Both the position numbers and the translations under genes were made by a program. From positions 5,053 to 69,052 of the forward strand of contig SFDZ01000017.1 in assembly GCA_004557405.1 (NCBI GenBank): 64,000 bases of DNA, in the 5' to 3' direction. Positions 1 to 9,105 of the stretch are shown piece after piece. The notes beneath the pieces were generated by a model that did not search any database, was not told the DNA's origin, and saw only the letters and a list, made by a program, of their open reading frames with translations. Every line of letters begins with the position of its first letter. Positions within the stretch are counted from its first letter, which is position 1. The DNA is from Bacteroidales bacterium. Lineage in GTDB: Bacteria; Bacteroidota; Bacteroidia; Bacteroidales; Paludibacteraceae.

Positions 1-1
1 G

Positions 2-1789
2 ACCGGCGGCGGCAAATCTATCACGTTTCAGGTGCCGGCGTTGGCGCTCGACGGCCTTTGCATCGTCGTAACGCCGCTCATCGCCCTGATGAAAGACCAA
101 GTGGAAAATTTGCGCGCCCGCGGTGTCAAAGCCACAGCCATCTATTCGGGCATGTCGCAAGGCGAAATTCTGACTGCGTTCGACAACTGCGCTTACGGCG
201 ATTACAAATTTTTGTACGTGTCGCCGGAACGATTAGGCACAGAATTGTTCAAAATGCGCATCAAGTCGTTAAAAATCAGTATGATAGCGGTCGATGAGTC
301 GCACTGCATCTCGCAGTGGGGTTACGATTTCCGACCGTCGTACCTCAAAATTGCCGACATACGCGAGTTGTTGCCCGGCGTGCCTGTCTTGGCGCTGACA
401 GCCACCGCTACGCCCGAAGTGGTGGACGATATTCAGGAGAAATTGCATTTTGCCGAAAAAAATGTCTTCCGCAAAAGTTTCGAGCGCTCCAATTTGACCT
501 ATGTCGTGCGCAATGTCGAGGACAAACTCGAACAACTGCTGCACATTTTGCAGCGCGTGCCCGGCACATCGGTGGTGTATGTGCGCAGCCGCAAACGCAC
601 CAAAGAGATTGCCGACTTTCTGCTGTCGAACAACATTTCGGCCGACTACTACCACGCCGGCCTCGACAACGACGAGAAAGACCGTAAACAAGAGGCATGG
701 AAAAGCGGCGCGTGTCGGGTCATCGTTTCGACAAACGCTTTCGGCATGGGCATCGACAAACCCGATGTACGTACCGTGGTACACATCGACCTGCCCGATA
801 CGCTCGAAGCCTATTTCCAAGAGGCCGGACGCGCCGGACGCGACGAAAAACGCGCCTTTGCCATTCTGCTCTACAACAAAACCGACGAAACCAAACTGCG
901 CAAGCGCATTGCCGACGAATTTCCATCGAAAGAGTTTATGGCAAAAGTGTATCAATGCTTGGCCGATTATTACGAAGTCGGGGTCGGGTCGGGATTCGAG
1001 GCAGTATTCCCGTTCAATCTGCAAGACTTTTGCCAAACGTGCCGGCTGCCGCTCAACCCGACATACAATGCGCTGAAAATGTTGGAGTTATCTGACTATA
1101 TCGAACTGACCGACGAAATGGACAATCCTTCGAAATTGATGTTCGTTGTCGAGCGCGACCGCTTGTACGAGTTCAGAACACAAAACGGCGATGCAGACCG
1201 CCTCATCGAAGTGCTATTGCGCTCATACACAGGCGTTTTTGCCGACGCTGTGCACATCAACGAGGAGATTATCGGGCAGCGCCTCGGTTGGAGCCGACAA
1301 CAAGTGTACGAACAACTGAAACTGTTGGCGAACAACGGCATTGTGAAATATATCCCGTTCAAAAAAACGCCGTTGCTCATCTACACGCAAGCGCGCGCCG
1401 ACAGCGAGAAGTTGTACATACCGAAGAGTGTGTACGAAGATCGGCACGAACGCTATGTGCGGCGCATCGAAGCCGTGCTGCAATATGCCAACGAACAGGA
1501 TTTGTGCCGTAGTCGCTTGCTGCTCAACTACTTTGGCGAAACAGCCTCGCACGATTGCGGCCTGTGCGACACTTGCATTGCGCGCCGAAAACGCGACCTC
1601 GAAACGCAACGATTCCGGCAGTTGGAACAGCGCATTTTGCAGCAACTCGACACGGCGCCTTGCTCCATCAACACACTTGTCGAAACCTTGAACGAAGACG
1701 AAGACCAAGTGATGACTGTCGTCAGACAACTACTTGATACACAAAAGATTGTGCAAGATCAAATGATGCGCTTGGCGCGACGCGCATAA
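2..1789 (+). CDS. recQ: ATP-dependent DNA helicase RecQ (5' end cut off by the window)
   Basis: Superfamily 2 3'-5' DNA helicase acting in recombination and replication-fork repair. The reading frame is already open at base 2, where Walker A (TGGGKS) is visible, so only the N-terminal few dozen residues are missing; the first in-window start-like codon (base 32) is not the real start. Further motifs are DESH (motif II), LTATAT (motif III), the GMGIDKPDV block and QEAGRAGRD (motif VI). A RecQ-type zinc-binding region (DLC...CGLCDTC, about 1500-1580) and a winged-helix region follow. The protein ends soon after, so an HRDC domain seems absent, as in short RecQ forms. The gene is followed by a strong terminator and converges with dnaJ. 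Confidence 0.95.
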   Translation, partial: TGGGKSITFQVPALALDGLCIVVTPLIALMKDQVENLRARGVKATAIYSGMSQGEILTAFDNCAYGDYKFLYVSPERLGTELFKMRIKSLKISMIAVDESHCISQWGYDFRPSYLKIADIRELLPGVPVLALTATATPEVVDDIQEKLHFAEKNVFRKSFERSNLTYVVRNVEDKLEQLLHILQRVPGTSVVYVRSRKRTKEIADFLLSNNISADYYHAGLDNDEKDRKQEAWKSGACRVIVSTNAFGMGIDKPDVRTVVHIDLPDTLEAYFQEAGRAGRDEKRAFAILLYNKTDETKLRKRIADEFPSKEFMAKVYQCLADYYEVGVGSGFEAVFPFNLQDFCQTCRLPLNPTYNALKMLELSDYIELTDEMDNPSKLMFVVERDRLYEFRTQNGDADRLIEVLLRSYTGVFADAVHINEEIIGQRLGWSRQQVYEQLKLLANNGIVKYIPFKKTPLLIYTQARADSEKLYIPKSVYEDRHERYVRRIEAVLQYANEQDLCRSRLLLNYFGETASHDCGLCDTCIARRKRDLETQRFRQLEQRILQQLDTAPCSINTLVETLNEDEDQVMTVVRQLLDTQKIVQDQMMRLARRA

Positions 1790-1793
1790 GAAA

Positions 1794-1816
1794 AAGGCAC
1801 CGTTTTGAGGTGCCTT
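1794..1816. terminator. Bidirectional terminator between recQ and dnaJ
   Basis: Perfect 8-bp stem AAGGCACC / GGTGCCTT with a 7-nt loop, lying between the convergent recQ and dnaJ stop codons. An A-run precedes it and a short T-rich tail follows, so it could serve both strands. Confidence 0.8.
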
Positions 1817-1841
1817 CATTGTGTGTGTATGGTGGTCGCTG

Positions 1842-3002
1842 TTAGTCGAACATCTGCTTGAAACGCGCGAAGAAACTATTTTTGGCCGAGGCCGACGGCT
1901 TGCAGTTGTCGGATTCTTCCAATTTTTCAAACAGTTTTCGCTCGTCCGACGACAGACTTTCGGGAATGTAAACGCCTACATTCACCAACAAATCGCCTGT
2001 TCCATAGCGATTTACGTCCGGCAGACCTTTGCCGCGCAACCGCAGCACTTTGCCCGGTTGAGTGCCTTTGTCGATTTTTACTTTCACCTTGCCATCGACG
2101 GTCGGAATCTCGACCGTACCACCCAAAACGGCAGTTGGCAACGGAAGCAACAGATTGTAAATCAGGTCGTTGTCGTCGCGAATCAACTCTGGGTGTTTTT
2201 CTTCTTCAATCACTATCAGCAAATCGCCATTCACGCCGCCGTGTCGTGCAGCGTTGCCTTTGCCGCTCATCGACAGTTGCATGCCTTCGGCTACGCCGGC
2301 CGGTATTTTGATGGTGATTATTTCGTCGCCGCGCACTACGCCTTCGCCGCTGCAATGCGGACATTTATCGGCAATGACTTGGCCTTCGCCGCCGCATACG
2401 GGACACGGAGCCTGTGTCTGCATCTGACCAAGAATGGTGCGTTGTACTTGGGTTACATAGCCCGAGCCGTGGCAATTGGAACATGTTTTGGTGTGTCCGT
2501 CGCGCGAGCCGGTGCCGTCGCAATGCGAGCATGCCACGTATTTGCCGACTTTGATTTTTTTCTCGGTGCCGGTGGCTATTTCGGCCAATGTCAGTTTGAC
2601 TTTCACCCGCAAGTCGCTGCCTTTGCGCATACGCCGTCCGCCACGCGCACCGCCGCCGCCAAAGAAATCGCTGAAACCGCCGCCACCAAAGCCAAAATGG
2701 CCGCCGAAAATGTCGCCGAAATGTTGGAATATGTCATCCATGTTCATACCGCCGGCTCCGCCAAATCCGCCGTTGCCGCCCACGCCTGCATGTCCGAATT
2801 GGTCGTAACGTGCGCGCTTGTCGGGGTCGCTCAGCACCTCGTATGCCTCGGCGGCCTCCTTAAATTTCTCTTCGGCCACCTTGTCGCCCGGATTTTTGTC
2901 GGGGTGAAACTCGATGGCTTTTTTGCGGTAAGCCTTTTTTATTTCGTCGGCCGACGCAGTTTTCGATACGCCAAGCACTTCGTAATAATCTCTTTTTTCC
3001 AT
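1842..3002 (-). CDS. dnaJ: Chaperone protein DnaJ
   Basis: Hsp40 co-chaperone that delivers unfolded clients to DnaK and stimulates its ATPase. The 386-residue protein has the full type I layout: J domain (residues 1-70) with HPD at 33-35, a Gly/Phe-rich linker (about 73-125), and a zinc domain with four CxxCxGxG repeats (Cys 158/161, 174/177, 200/203, 214/217), then the C-terminal substrate-binding domains. It lies 29 bp downstream of grpE on the same strand, so the two form a heat-shock transcription unit. dnaK is not in the window. Confidence 0.97.
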   Translation of the reverse strand: MEKRDYYEVLGVSKTASADEIKKAYRKKAIEFHPDKNPGDKVAEEKFKEAAEAYEVLSDPDKRARYDQFGHAGVGGNGGFGGAGGMNMDDIFQHFGDIFGGHFGFGGGGFSDFFGGGGARGGRRMRKGSDLRVKVKLTLAEIATGTEKKIKVGKYVACSHCDGTGSRDGHTKTCSNCHGSGYVTQVQRTILGQMQTQAPCPVCGGEGQVIADKCPHCSGEGVVRGDEIITIKIPAGVAEGMQLSMSGKGNAARHGGVNGDLLIVIEEEKHPELIRDDNDLIYNLLLPLPTAVLGGTVEIPTVDGKVKVKIDKGTQPGKVLRLRGKGLPDVNRYGTGDLLVNVGVYIPESLSSDERKLFEKLEESDNCKPSASAKNSFFARFKQMFD

Positions 3003-3031
3003 GATGTAACGGAATTAAAATTGTCTGTAAA

Positions 3032-3601
3032 TCACTGGCCGACAACGACTTTTGGGAATCGGATGACTTTGTCGTTCATCTGATAGCCTTTTTGCACGCA
3101 ATCGATAATTTTGCCTTTGAGGTCTTCGGTTGGTGCCGGAATGGTTGTTACGGCTTCGTGGCGCTCCTCGTTGAATGGCTGGTTTTCGGTCTCGATGACC
3201 GTAACGCCTTGTTGTTTCAACAGAGTCAGTATTTTTTGGTAGATCAGATTCACACCGTCGGTAACGGCTGCCACATCTTCGGCGGTTTCCATCGCTTTCA
3301 GGCTGCGCTCGAAATCGTCGATTATCGGCAGCAACTCTACCACTACGCGTTCCGACGCATTTTTTATCAAATCGGCACGCTCGCGCATCATGCGTTTGCG
3401 GTAGTTGTCGAATTCGGCCATCAGACGCAAGTGTTTGTCGTTCAGTTCGTTGTACTTCTCTTCGAATGCGTTTTGCGGTGTTTCGGCCGATGTGTCGTTT
3501 GCGGCGGACTCGGTGGCGTCGGCTGTCGGCTGTGTGGCTTGTGTTGTGTCGATGGTTGCCGCGTCGGCTGCCTGATCGTGTTTCTTTTTGGATTTTGTCA
3601 T
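3032..3601 (-). CDS. grpE: Nucleotide exchange factor GrpE
   Basis: Releases ADP from DnaK in the Hsp70 cycle. I chose the start at MTKSKKKHDQ (base 3601, 189 residues). A longer reading to 3670 would run through the promoter and has non-conserved sequence. The N-terminal 50 residues are Thr/Ala/Asp-rich and low complexity; a long coiled-coil segment (about 50-100) and the C-terminal beta-wing region follow, ending with the family-typical GYQMNDKVIRFPKVVV block. It is the first gene of the grpE-dnaJ unit, with its own promoter at 3628-3659. Confidence 0.94.
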   Translation of the reverse strand: MTKSKKKHDQAADAATIDTTQATQPTADATESAANDTSAETPQNAFEEKYNELNDKHLRLMAEFDNYRKRMMRERADLIKNASERVVVELLPIIDDFERSLKAMETAEDVAAVTDGVNLIYQKILTLLKQQGVTVIETENQPFNEERHEAVTTIPAPTEDLKGKIIDCVQKGYQMNDKVIRFPKVVVGQ

Positions 3602-3627
3602 GATTGTATATGTTTTTGTTTTATTTG

Positions 3628-3659
3628 CAAAATTAAGTTGGCAACCTCTTACTATCAAA
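3628..3659 (-). promoter_or_regulatory. Bacteroidetes-type promoter of grpE-dnaJ
   Basis: On the minus strand, TTTG (3656-3659) is separated by 20 nt from TAATTTTG (3628-3635), an exact fit to the Bacteroidetes primary sigma consensus TTTG-N19-21-TAnnTTTG. It ends 26 bp upstream of the chosen grpE start. Confidence 0.75.
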
Positions 3660-3671
3660 AAGTTTGCCAAC
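3637..3671. promoter_or_regulatory. Inverted repeat in the grpE promoter (possible operator)
   Basis: Perfect 8-bp inverted repeat GTTGGCAA-N19-TTGCCAAC. The left arm sits in the promoter spacer directly upstream of the -7 box and the right arm lies just beyond the -33 box. It does not match the CIRCE element (TTAGCACTC-N9-GAGTGCTAA). Position and symmetry suggest a repressor site or a structured element; function is inferred only. Confidence 0.45.
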
Positions 3672-3694
3672 CACTATTTCAGTACATTATGCGC

Positions 3695-3719
3695 AAAAAC
3701 TGACAATTTGTCAGTTTTT
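3695..3719 (-). terminator. Terminator of the clpC operon
   Basis: Perfect 10-bp stem AAAAACTGAC / GTCAGTTTTT with a 5-nt loop. The clpC stop codon (3711-3713) lies inside the stem, so termination is immediate. Confidence 0.8.
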
Positions 3720-6215
3720 CTGTTCGCCGGTAATGCACAATTTTTGGTGTTCTTGGTCGCATACGACATGCAACACGGTGCCCGAATGCGTGGGCGTAGC
3801 CAATAGATATTCGGCCAACGGGTCTTCGAGATAGTTCTGAATGGCGCGTTTCAACGGGCGCGCGCCATATTGTATATCGTAACCTTTGTCGGCCAAAAAG
3901 TTTTTGGCTTCGTCGGTCAAGTGCAGTGTCAAACCGATGTTGCCAACGCGTTTATAGACATTGTCGAGTTCCAAATCGATGATTTTGCAAATGGCGTCGC
4001 GGTTCAACTGTTCGAAAATAATAACATCGTCGATGCGGTTCAAAAATTCGGGCGAGAATGTTTTCGATAGCGCTTTTTGTATCACACCTTGCGCATATTG
4101 TTCGCTCGAAGCGTTTGGCTGCACAAATCCGACACCGTGTCCAAATTCCTTGAGTTGGCGCGTTCCCACGTTCGATGTCATGATGATGATGGTGTTTTTG
4201 AAATCGATTTTGCGTCCCAAACTGTCAGTCAAATGACCTTCGTCCAGCACTTGCAGTAGCATGTTGTAAACGTCGGCATGTGCTTTTTCTATCTCGTCGA
4301 GCAGCACGATGGAGTAGGGCTTGCGCCGCACTTTTTCGGTCAGTTGACCGCCTTCTTCGTATCCTACATAGCCCGGAGGTGCGCCCACCAAACGCGATAC
4401 GCTGAATTTTTCCATAAATTCGCTCATATCGACACGGATAATGGCATCGGCGCTGCCAAACATAATCTCGGCCAAACGTTTGGCCAGATAGGTTTTGCCG
4501 ACGCCTGTCGGACCCAAAAAGATGAACGACCCTATCGGGCGGTTCGGGTCTTTCAGCCCCACGCGACTACGCTGAATCGAGCGCACAATCTTGGCGATGG
4601 CGGCATCTTGGCCGATGACTTGCCGTTGCAGGGTCTCCTTCATTTGTAGCAACCGCTCGCTTTCGGCTTGCGCTATGCGCTGCTCCGGCACGCCCGACAT
4701 CATGGCCACAGTGGTTGCTACATCGTCGGCCGATACTGTTATACGCTCGTTGGCCGAGGATTGCATCCAAGCCTGTTTGGCCTGTTCCAACTGCTCGCTC
4801 ATTTGGCGAATGACGTCGCGACATTCGGCGGCCATCTCATATTTTTGCGATGCCACAAGGGCATTCTTTTCGCGGTTTTTATCCTCGATTTGCTGTTCCA
4901 GCGCTTCGATGTGTGCCGGCACATGCAGATTTCTGATGTGCATGCGCGACCCGACTTCGTCCAGCGCATCGATGGCTTTGTCGGGGAATGCGCGGTCGCT
5001 GATGTAGCGCGCCGTCAAATCGACACACGCCGCCAACGCCTCGGGTGAATAGGTTACTTGGTGATGGTCTTCGTAGCGGAATTTGATGTTTTCGAGTATT
5101 TGCAAGGTCTCCTCTTTGGTGGTCGGTTCCACCATTATTTTCTGAAAACGCCGCTCCAATGCACCATCTTTTTCGATGCTTTGGCGATATTCGTTCAATG
5201 TTGTGGCTCCGACGCACTGTATTTCGCCACGCGCCAAAGCCGGTTTCAGCATGTTGGCGGCATCGAGCGAACCCGAGGCGCCGCCGGCACCGACAATCGT
5301 GTGTATTTCGTCGATAAACAGAATGATGTTGGGATTTTTCTCCAACTCGTTCAGTATCGATTTCATGCGTTCTTCGAACTGTCCGCGGTACTTGGTGCCG
5401 GCCACGATGGACGCCATGTCGAGTGCCACTACGCGTTTGCCGAACAGCACGCGCGATACTTTGCGTTGCACGATGCGCAGCGCTAATCCCTCGGCTATGG
5501 CCGATTTGCCGACACCGGGCTCGCCTATCAGCACAGGATTGTTCTTTTTGCGACGGCTCAGAATCTGCACCACGCGTTCTATCTCTTTCTCGCGCCCGAC
5601 AATCGGGTCGAGTTTGTCCTCCATGGCCGCTTTGGTGATGTCTTTGCCAAACGAGTCGAGCACCGGCGTGTCGCTGCTGTTTTTGGGTGTCCCGGCCGTG
5701 GTTTGGGTGGCCGATTTCGAAGTCGGTTTTTCGTCTTCTGTGTCGTCTTCGTCGTTGAACACCGCTCCCATGCGCACATCGCGCCGTTCCGATACTTTGG
5801 CGCGCACGGCATCGTAGGTTACGCCTTGTTCGTTCAGCGCTTCGCACACAATGCCTTCGCCGCATTTCAGAATAGCCAGTAACAAGTGGCGTGTGTCGGC
5901 TTCGCCGGCTGCCATGGCGCGTTGCTCAAGGTCTATCAGTTTGACGACCCGGGTGGCGTTGGCATCGAACGTTATGTCGGACGGCACTGCACCATCGACC
6001 CGAATGGCATTTTCGATGCGCGCTTTCAATGCCGACATATCGACATGCAATGTGCGCAAGATGCCTACTGCGGTGGCGTTGTCGATGCGCAACAAACTGA
6101 GCAGCAGATGCTCGGGCGATACGGTCGCATTGCCCAATCGACCGGCTTCGTCGGCACTATATTTCAGTACACGAAGTAGGTGTTGCGAGTATTTTGAGTT
6201 TGGTATGTTTGTCAT
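3711..6215 (-). CDS. clpC: AAA+ unfoldase ClpC (ClpP-associated ATPase subunit)
   Basis: Double-ring-domain Hsp100 that unfolds substrates for ClpP. In 834 residues it has two N-terminal Clp_N repeats (1-145), a first AAA+ domain with Walker A GEPGVGKS (231-238), a short middle region that includes a UVR-like segment (around 455), and a second AAA+ domain with Walker A GPTGVGKT (about 567). A VGF tripeptide (about 693) matches the ClpP-docking loop. The UVR segment and docking loop favour ClpC over ClpB, whose middle domain is longer. Its ATG overlaps the preceding gene's stop (ATGA), so it is the last gene of a four-gene operon starting near 9076. Confidence 0.93.
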   Translation of the reverse strand: MTNIPNSKYSQHLLRVLKYSADEAGRLGNATVSPEHLLLSLLRIDNATAVGILRTLHVDMSALKARIENAIRVDGAVPSDITFDANATRVVKLIDLEQRAMAAGEADTRHLLLAILKCGEGIVCEALNEQGVTYDAVRAKVSERRDVRMGAVFNDEDDTEDEKPTSKSATQTTAGTPKNSSDTPVLDSFGKDITKAAMEDKLDPIVGREKEIERVVQILSRRKKNNPVLIGEPGVGKSAIAEGLALRIVQRKVSRVLFGKRVVALDMASIVAGTKYRGQFEERMKSILNELEKNPNIILFIDEIHTIVGAGGASGSLDAANMLKPALARGEIQCVGATTLNEYRQSIEKDGALERRFQKIMVEPTTKEETLQILENIKFRYEDHHQVTYSPEALAACVDLTARYISDRAFPDKAIDALDEVGSRMHIRNLHVPAHIEALEQQIEDKNREKNALVASQKYEMAAECRDVIRQMSEQLEQAKQAWMQSSANERITVSADDVATTVAMMSGVPEQRIAQAESERLLQMKETLQRQVIGQDAAIAKIVRSIQRSRVGLKDPNRPIGSFIFLGPTGVGKTYLAKRLAEIMFGSADAIIRVDMSEFMEKFSVSRLVGAPPGYVGYEEGGQLTEKVRRKPYSIVLLDEIEKAHADVYNMLLQVLDEGHLTDSLGRKIDFKNTIIIMTSNVGTRQLKEFGHGVGFVQPNASSEQYAQGVIQKALSKTFSPEFLNRIDDVIIFEQLNRDAICKIIDLELDNVYKRVGNIGLTLHLTDEAKNFLADKGYDIQYGARPLKRAIQNYLEDPLAEYLLATPTHSGTVLHVVCDQEHQKLCITGEQKN

Positions 6216-6883
6216 TGAATAAAATATCCTTCAAATAGTTGTTGTGTGTAACGTTTTTCGGCTTCGGTGCGCAGATTGCGCATAAATTCCTGCATCCGCC
6301 ATTCCACAATGTTGCGAAAACGTTTCTGTGTGATGAACAGGTTGAAAAACCATCCGAAGCGCACATGTATCTGTATGCGCATTTCGCAGCGCGTATCCGA
6401 TAGTGGTTTTACAAAAAACGTGCCATAGGCTTTTTTCAGGAACGAGTTCGAGTAAAATATGTCCACATCGACGCGTGTTGTGCCATCGGCCAATTTCGTT
6501 TGTAGCACGCGGCTGTCGAGTGCTATGTCGCGAAATGTGGTAACGCGCGATACTTCGATGTCGGCCACCATGTGGCACAAACCTGACATTTTGTCAAAGG
6601 TCGATTCTTTGATGGTTATCACCACTTCGTCGCGCTCGTCGTCGCCACCTTGTCGCCCAAGCCCTTTGAATGCCCAAGTGAACAGTCGCTCGTAGTCCGA
6701 TGTGATTTGTTCGACTAAATCGGCCACCACCGAATCGCATACCGACAGCGGCGCTGCAGCATCGACAGCACATTCGCTCACAAATTCGCCATCAACGTAA
6801 CGCGTTGACAGATAGTCGGTTGCAGTTAAATTGACGGCTGTCAGCACACCCAAAATGCAGAACAATATTCTTTTCACGCGCAA
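6212..6883 (-). CDS. Small exported protein of unknown function
   Basis: A 223-residue protein not recognised by name. The N-terminus (two basic residues followed by a hydrophobic stretch to about residue 20, then NLTATDYL) looks like a Sec signal peptide, suggesting a periplasmic location. The body is predicted mixed alpha/beta with no cysteine clusters or obvious catalytic motifs, and it ends in a basic helical region. It lies 3 bp after the DUF4270 lipoprotein and overlaps clpC by 4 bp, so it is translated from the same mRNA. Its order in the operon suggests an envelope role, but no function can be assigned. Confidence 0.8.
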   Translation of the reverse strand: MRVKRILFCILGVLTAVNLTATDYLSTRYVDGEFVSECAVDAAAPLSVCDSVVADLVEQITSDYERLFTWAFKGLGRQGGDDERDEVVITIKESTFDKMSGLCHMVADIEVSRVTTFRDIALDSRVLQTKLADGTTRVDVDIFYSNSFLKKAYGTFFVKPLSDTRCEMRIQIHVRFGWFFNLFITQKRFRNIVEWRMQEFMRNLRTEAEKRYTQQLFEGYFIQ

Positions 6884-6886
6884 AGT

Positions 6887-8242
6887 TTAGAAACCGTTGT
6901 AAACCATCTTCAGCGACAGAGGCGACAAGCCGTTGGATGCACTGCGAATACACACGCCGCCAAGCCGGCGCGAGGGAATGATGTACGACGAACTGCCTGA
7001 TGTGTAGTATTCGACCGGCATCACTACAAACGTTTCGTCGTCGTTGGTTTTACCGTATTCGGGGCGCACTTCGTAGGTCATCATATAAGCCAAATCGAAC
7101 GTGTAGGACTTGGCTACGCTGTCGTAGAGCGCCACCGAGGCTACCGAGTCGTACAACTGCGGCTCGTAGCGTCCGCTGATTACCTCATCGATGTGCGATT
7201 GGCGCACCAATACGAGTGCCGATGGCGGCTGCAGCGGATATTTTTCGGTTTCGGCGGCAACGGCTTCGGCCACCAGCACGGCGCTGTTCACGTTGTATAA
7301 CGCATCGCCGACCCTATTGTTGATGTGCTTGCGAATGTCGCCTACCGGAATGCTCACGTGCGGAAATATGCCGGCCGGCGCTTTGACGCGCACCATGGTG
7401 TCGGCTGCCATCGATTCAGATGGTAACTCGCTGTGTTCGAAACGGTTGAGTTGGCGCACTTCGCGGTTCGATGGGAATATAATTGACGTGTTTATCGTTG
7501 CATCGACGCCGTCGCGTTTCACCGAATAGTGATAGAACAGGCGCATGTGTATTTGGTTGAAGTACACCATGGTCGATGCACCGTATTTGGTGGTGATGTA
7601 CAAGCCCTTGAACTCGTTGTTGAAGGCTTCGAGCGATTCGTAGGCCTCGTGCGGCAATGCAAAAAAACGCTGCAACTGCTCGTCCGAAAATTTGTACCGA
7701 AACACGGGCAGATAGGTGTCGTCGTCGAGTACGGAATCCGGCAGGGTTTGGTCAATCGACGTTATCGTGCGTCGTCCCATCAGCACCGATTGGTCGGTGA
7801 AATCGGCAACGTTCAGGTCGGAGTAATAGGTCGTGTTATAGTCGATTGCCTGCTTGTTTATTTCGTAAATGCTGATTTCGAGAGGTGCATTTTCGCTACC
7901 AAACCATTTGTTGTAGTACATGAACAGCACCAGCGAGTCCGGCGTCGGGTTGAGCGAGTCGGGCGGAAATTCGTACGCAACGGGCGGCGCAAACTGTATC
8001 AACAAATCGGCTTTGGTCGATCCGTAGCGTTCGCTGTAGAACTCGCCAAGGGTCATGGCCGAAGTGTCGCATTGTGCCGAAATGGCGTGGGCGTGATAGT
8101 CGCGCGAGGCCACACCGAACGTGTCGATAAACAAGGCCACTTTGTCGTCGTCGGGCTGTACCACCAAACCGGTTTGGTTGGTGTCGGTGCACGCAGCCAG
8201 CAGTAGTGCCATGGCGAAAAATATGTTCAAACGGCGTTTCAT
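6887..8242 (-). CDS. DUF4270-family lipoprotein
   Basis: A 451-residue lipoprotein: basic start, hydrophobic core and a lipobox ending LLLAAC with Cys18. The rest reads as a beta-rich extracellular or periplasmic protein typical of the DUF4270 family, which in Bacteroidales is commonly encoded beside the half-length glycogen synthase, as here (9 bp downstream). Function of the family is unknown; a surface or outer-membrane location is inferred from the lipobox. The residues after Cys18 (TDTNQTG) are not strongly acidic, so surface export through a Bacteroidetes lipoprotein export signal is uncertain. Confidence 0.82.
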   Translation of the reverse strand: MKRRLNIFFAMALLLAACTDTNQTGLVVQPDDDKVALFIDTFGVASRDYHAHAISAQCDTSAMTLGEFYSERYGSTKADLLIQFAPPVAYEFPPDSLNPTPDSLVLFMYYNKWFGSENAPLEISIYEINKQAIDYNTTYYSDLNVADFTDQSVLMGRRTITSIDQTLPDSVLDDDTYLPVFRYKFSDEQLQRFFALPHEAYESLEAFNNEFKGLYITTKYGASTMVYFNQIHMRLFYHYSVKRDGVDATINTSIIFPSNREVRQLNRFEHSELPSESMAADTMVRVKAPAGIFPHVSIPVGDIRKHINNRVGDALYNVNSAVLVAEAVAAETEKYPLQPPSALVLVRQSHIDEVISGRYEPQLYDSVASVALYDSVAKSYTFDLAYMMTYEVRPEYGKTNDDETFVVMPVEYYTSGSSSYIIPSRRLGGVCIRSASNGLSPLSLKMVYNGF

Positions 8243-8251
8243 CTGTTGTTG

Positions 8252-9076
8252 TTAGTCTAATTCGATGGCCGGACACAATTCGGCATACAACTGCATGTAT
8301 TTGCGTTTGTAGTCTTCGGCGTAGGGTGCAAATCGCACGCCGCACGCTGCAGCGGCGGTTGCCGGCATATCCGATACTTTGGCGTCGGCAGCATCGACCA
8401 CATCGACATGCTCGATGGCCAAACGTGTTACTGCGTCGTAATCGACTTTGGCCGTTTTGACGGTCTTGACATCGGCGGCCGACACACCTTTTGTAATCAG
8501 GTGTTTGGCAAATTCCTTGCCGAATTGGCTGGTAAATGCGTTATTGTAAACCGAATAGAGCACTTTGGCGTCTTGGAAAAACGGGTCGTCGCGGTAGGCG
8601 GTGCGCATGTAAAGCGGTATCAGAGCCGTCATCCAGCCGTGGCAGTGGATAATGTCCGGTGTCCAACGCAGTTTTTTGATGGTTTCCAACACACCGCGCG
8701 CAAAGAAAATCATGCGGTCGTCGTTGTCGCCGAATTCTTTGCCATCGGTATCGACGGTCGTGCCGCGCCGACGGAAATAGTCGTCGTTGTCGATAAAATA
8801 GACCTGCATGCGTGCCGATGGCAACGAGGCAACTTTGATAATCAGCGGATGGTCGCTGTCGTCGATTATCAGGTTCATGCCGGACAAGCGTTGTACCTCG
8901 TGCAACTGATTGCGACGCTCGTTGATTACGCCGTAACACGGCATAAAAATGCGGATTTCACAACCTTGCTCCTGCACATATTGCGGCAATTCGCGACACA
9001 CACGCGACACTACCGTTTCCGGCAGATAAGGCATCAATTCTTGTACAATAAATAAAACTTTCACCGGTTCTCTCAT
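8252..9076 (-). CDS. Half-length glycogen/starch synthase-like protein (GT5 N-terminal domain only)
   Basis: A 274-residue protein matching only the N-terminal Rossmann domain of GT5 glycogen/starch synthases (starch synthase catalytic domain family), with recognisable segments such as DIIHCHGWMTALIP. Full synthases are about 480 residues; the C-terminal GT-B half is missing. The N-terminal ADP-glucose-binding KxGGL motif is replaced by ELMPYLPE. It therefore probably does not make glycogen alone and may be regulatory or a partner protein. First gene of the operon with the DUF4270 lipoprotein, the exported protein and clpC. I recognise it as a family seen widely in Bacteroidales; its real activity is unknown. 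Confidence 0.85.
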   Translation of the reverse strand: MREPVKVLFIVQELMPYLPETVVSRVCRELPQYVQEQGCEIRIFMPCYGVINERRNQLHEVQRLSGMNLIIDDSDHPLIIKVASLPSARMQVYFIDNDDYFRRRGTTVDTDGKEFGDNDDRMIFFARGVLETIKKLRWTPDIIHCHGWMTALIPLYMRTAYRDDPFFQDAKVLYSVYNNAFTSQFGKEFAKHLITKGVSAADVKTVKTAKVDYDAVTRLAIEHVDVVDAADAKVSDMPATAAAACGVRFAPYAEDYKRKYMQLYAELCPAIELD

Positions 9077-9105
9077 GACGCTTCTTTTTAGAAAAAAATA
9101 TTATG

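Noticed and set aside
1821..3083. Long plus-strand open frame (420 residues) opposite dnaJ
   Set aside because: It is the antisense shadow of a clear dnaJ; its composition is low-complexity and Phe/Ala/His-biased, without any family motif.
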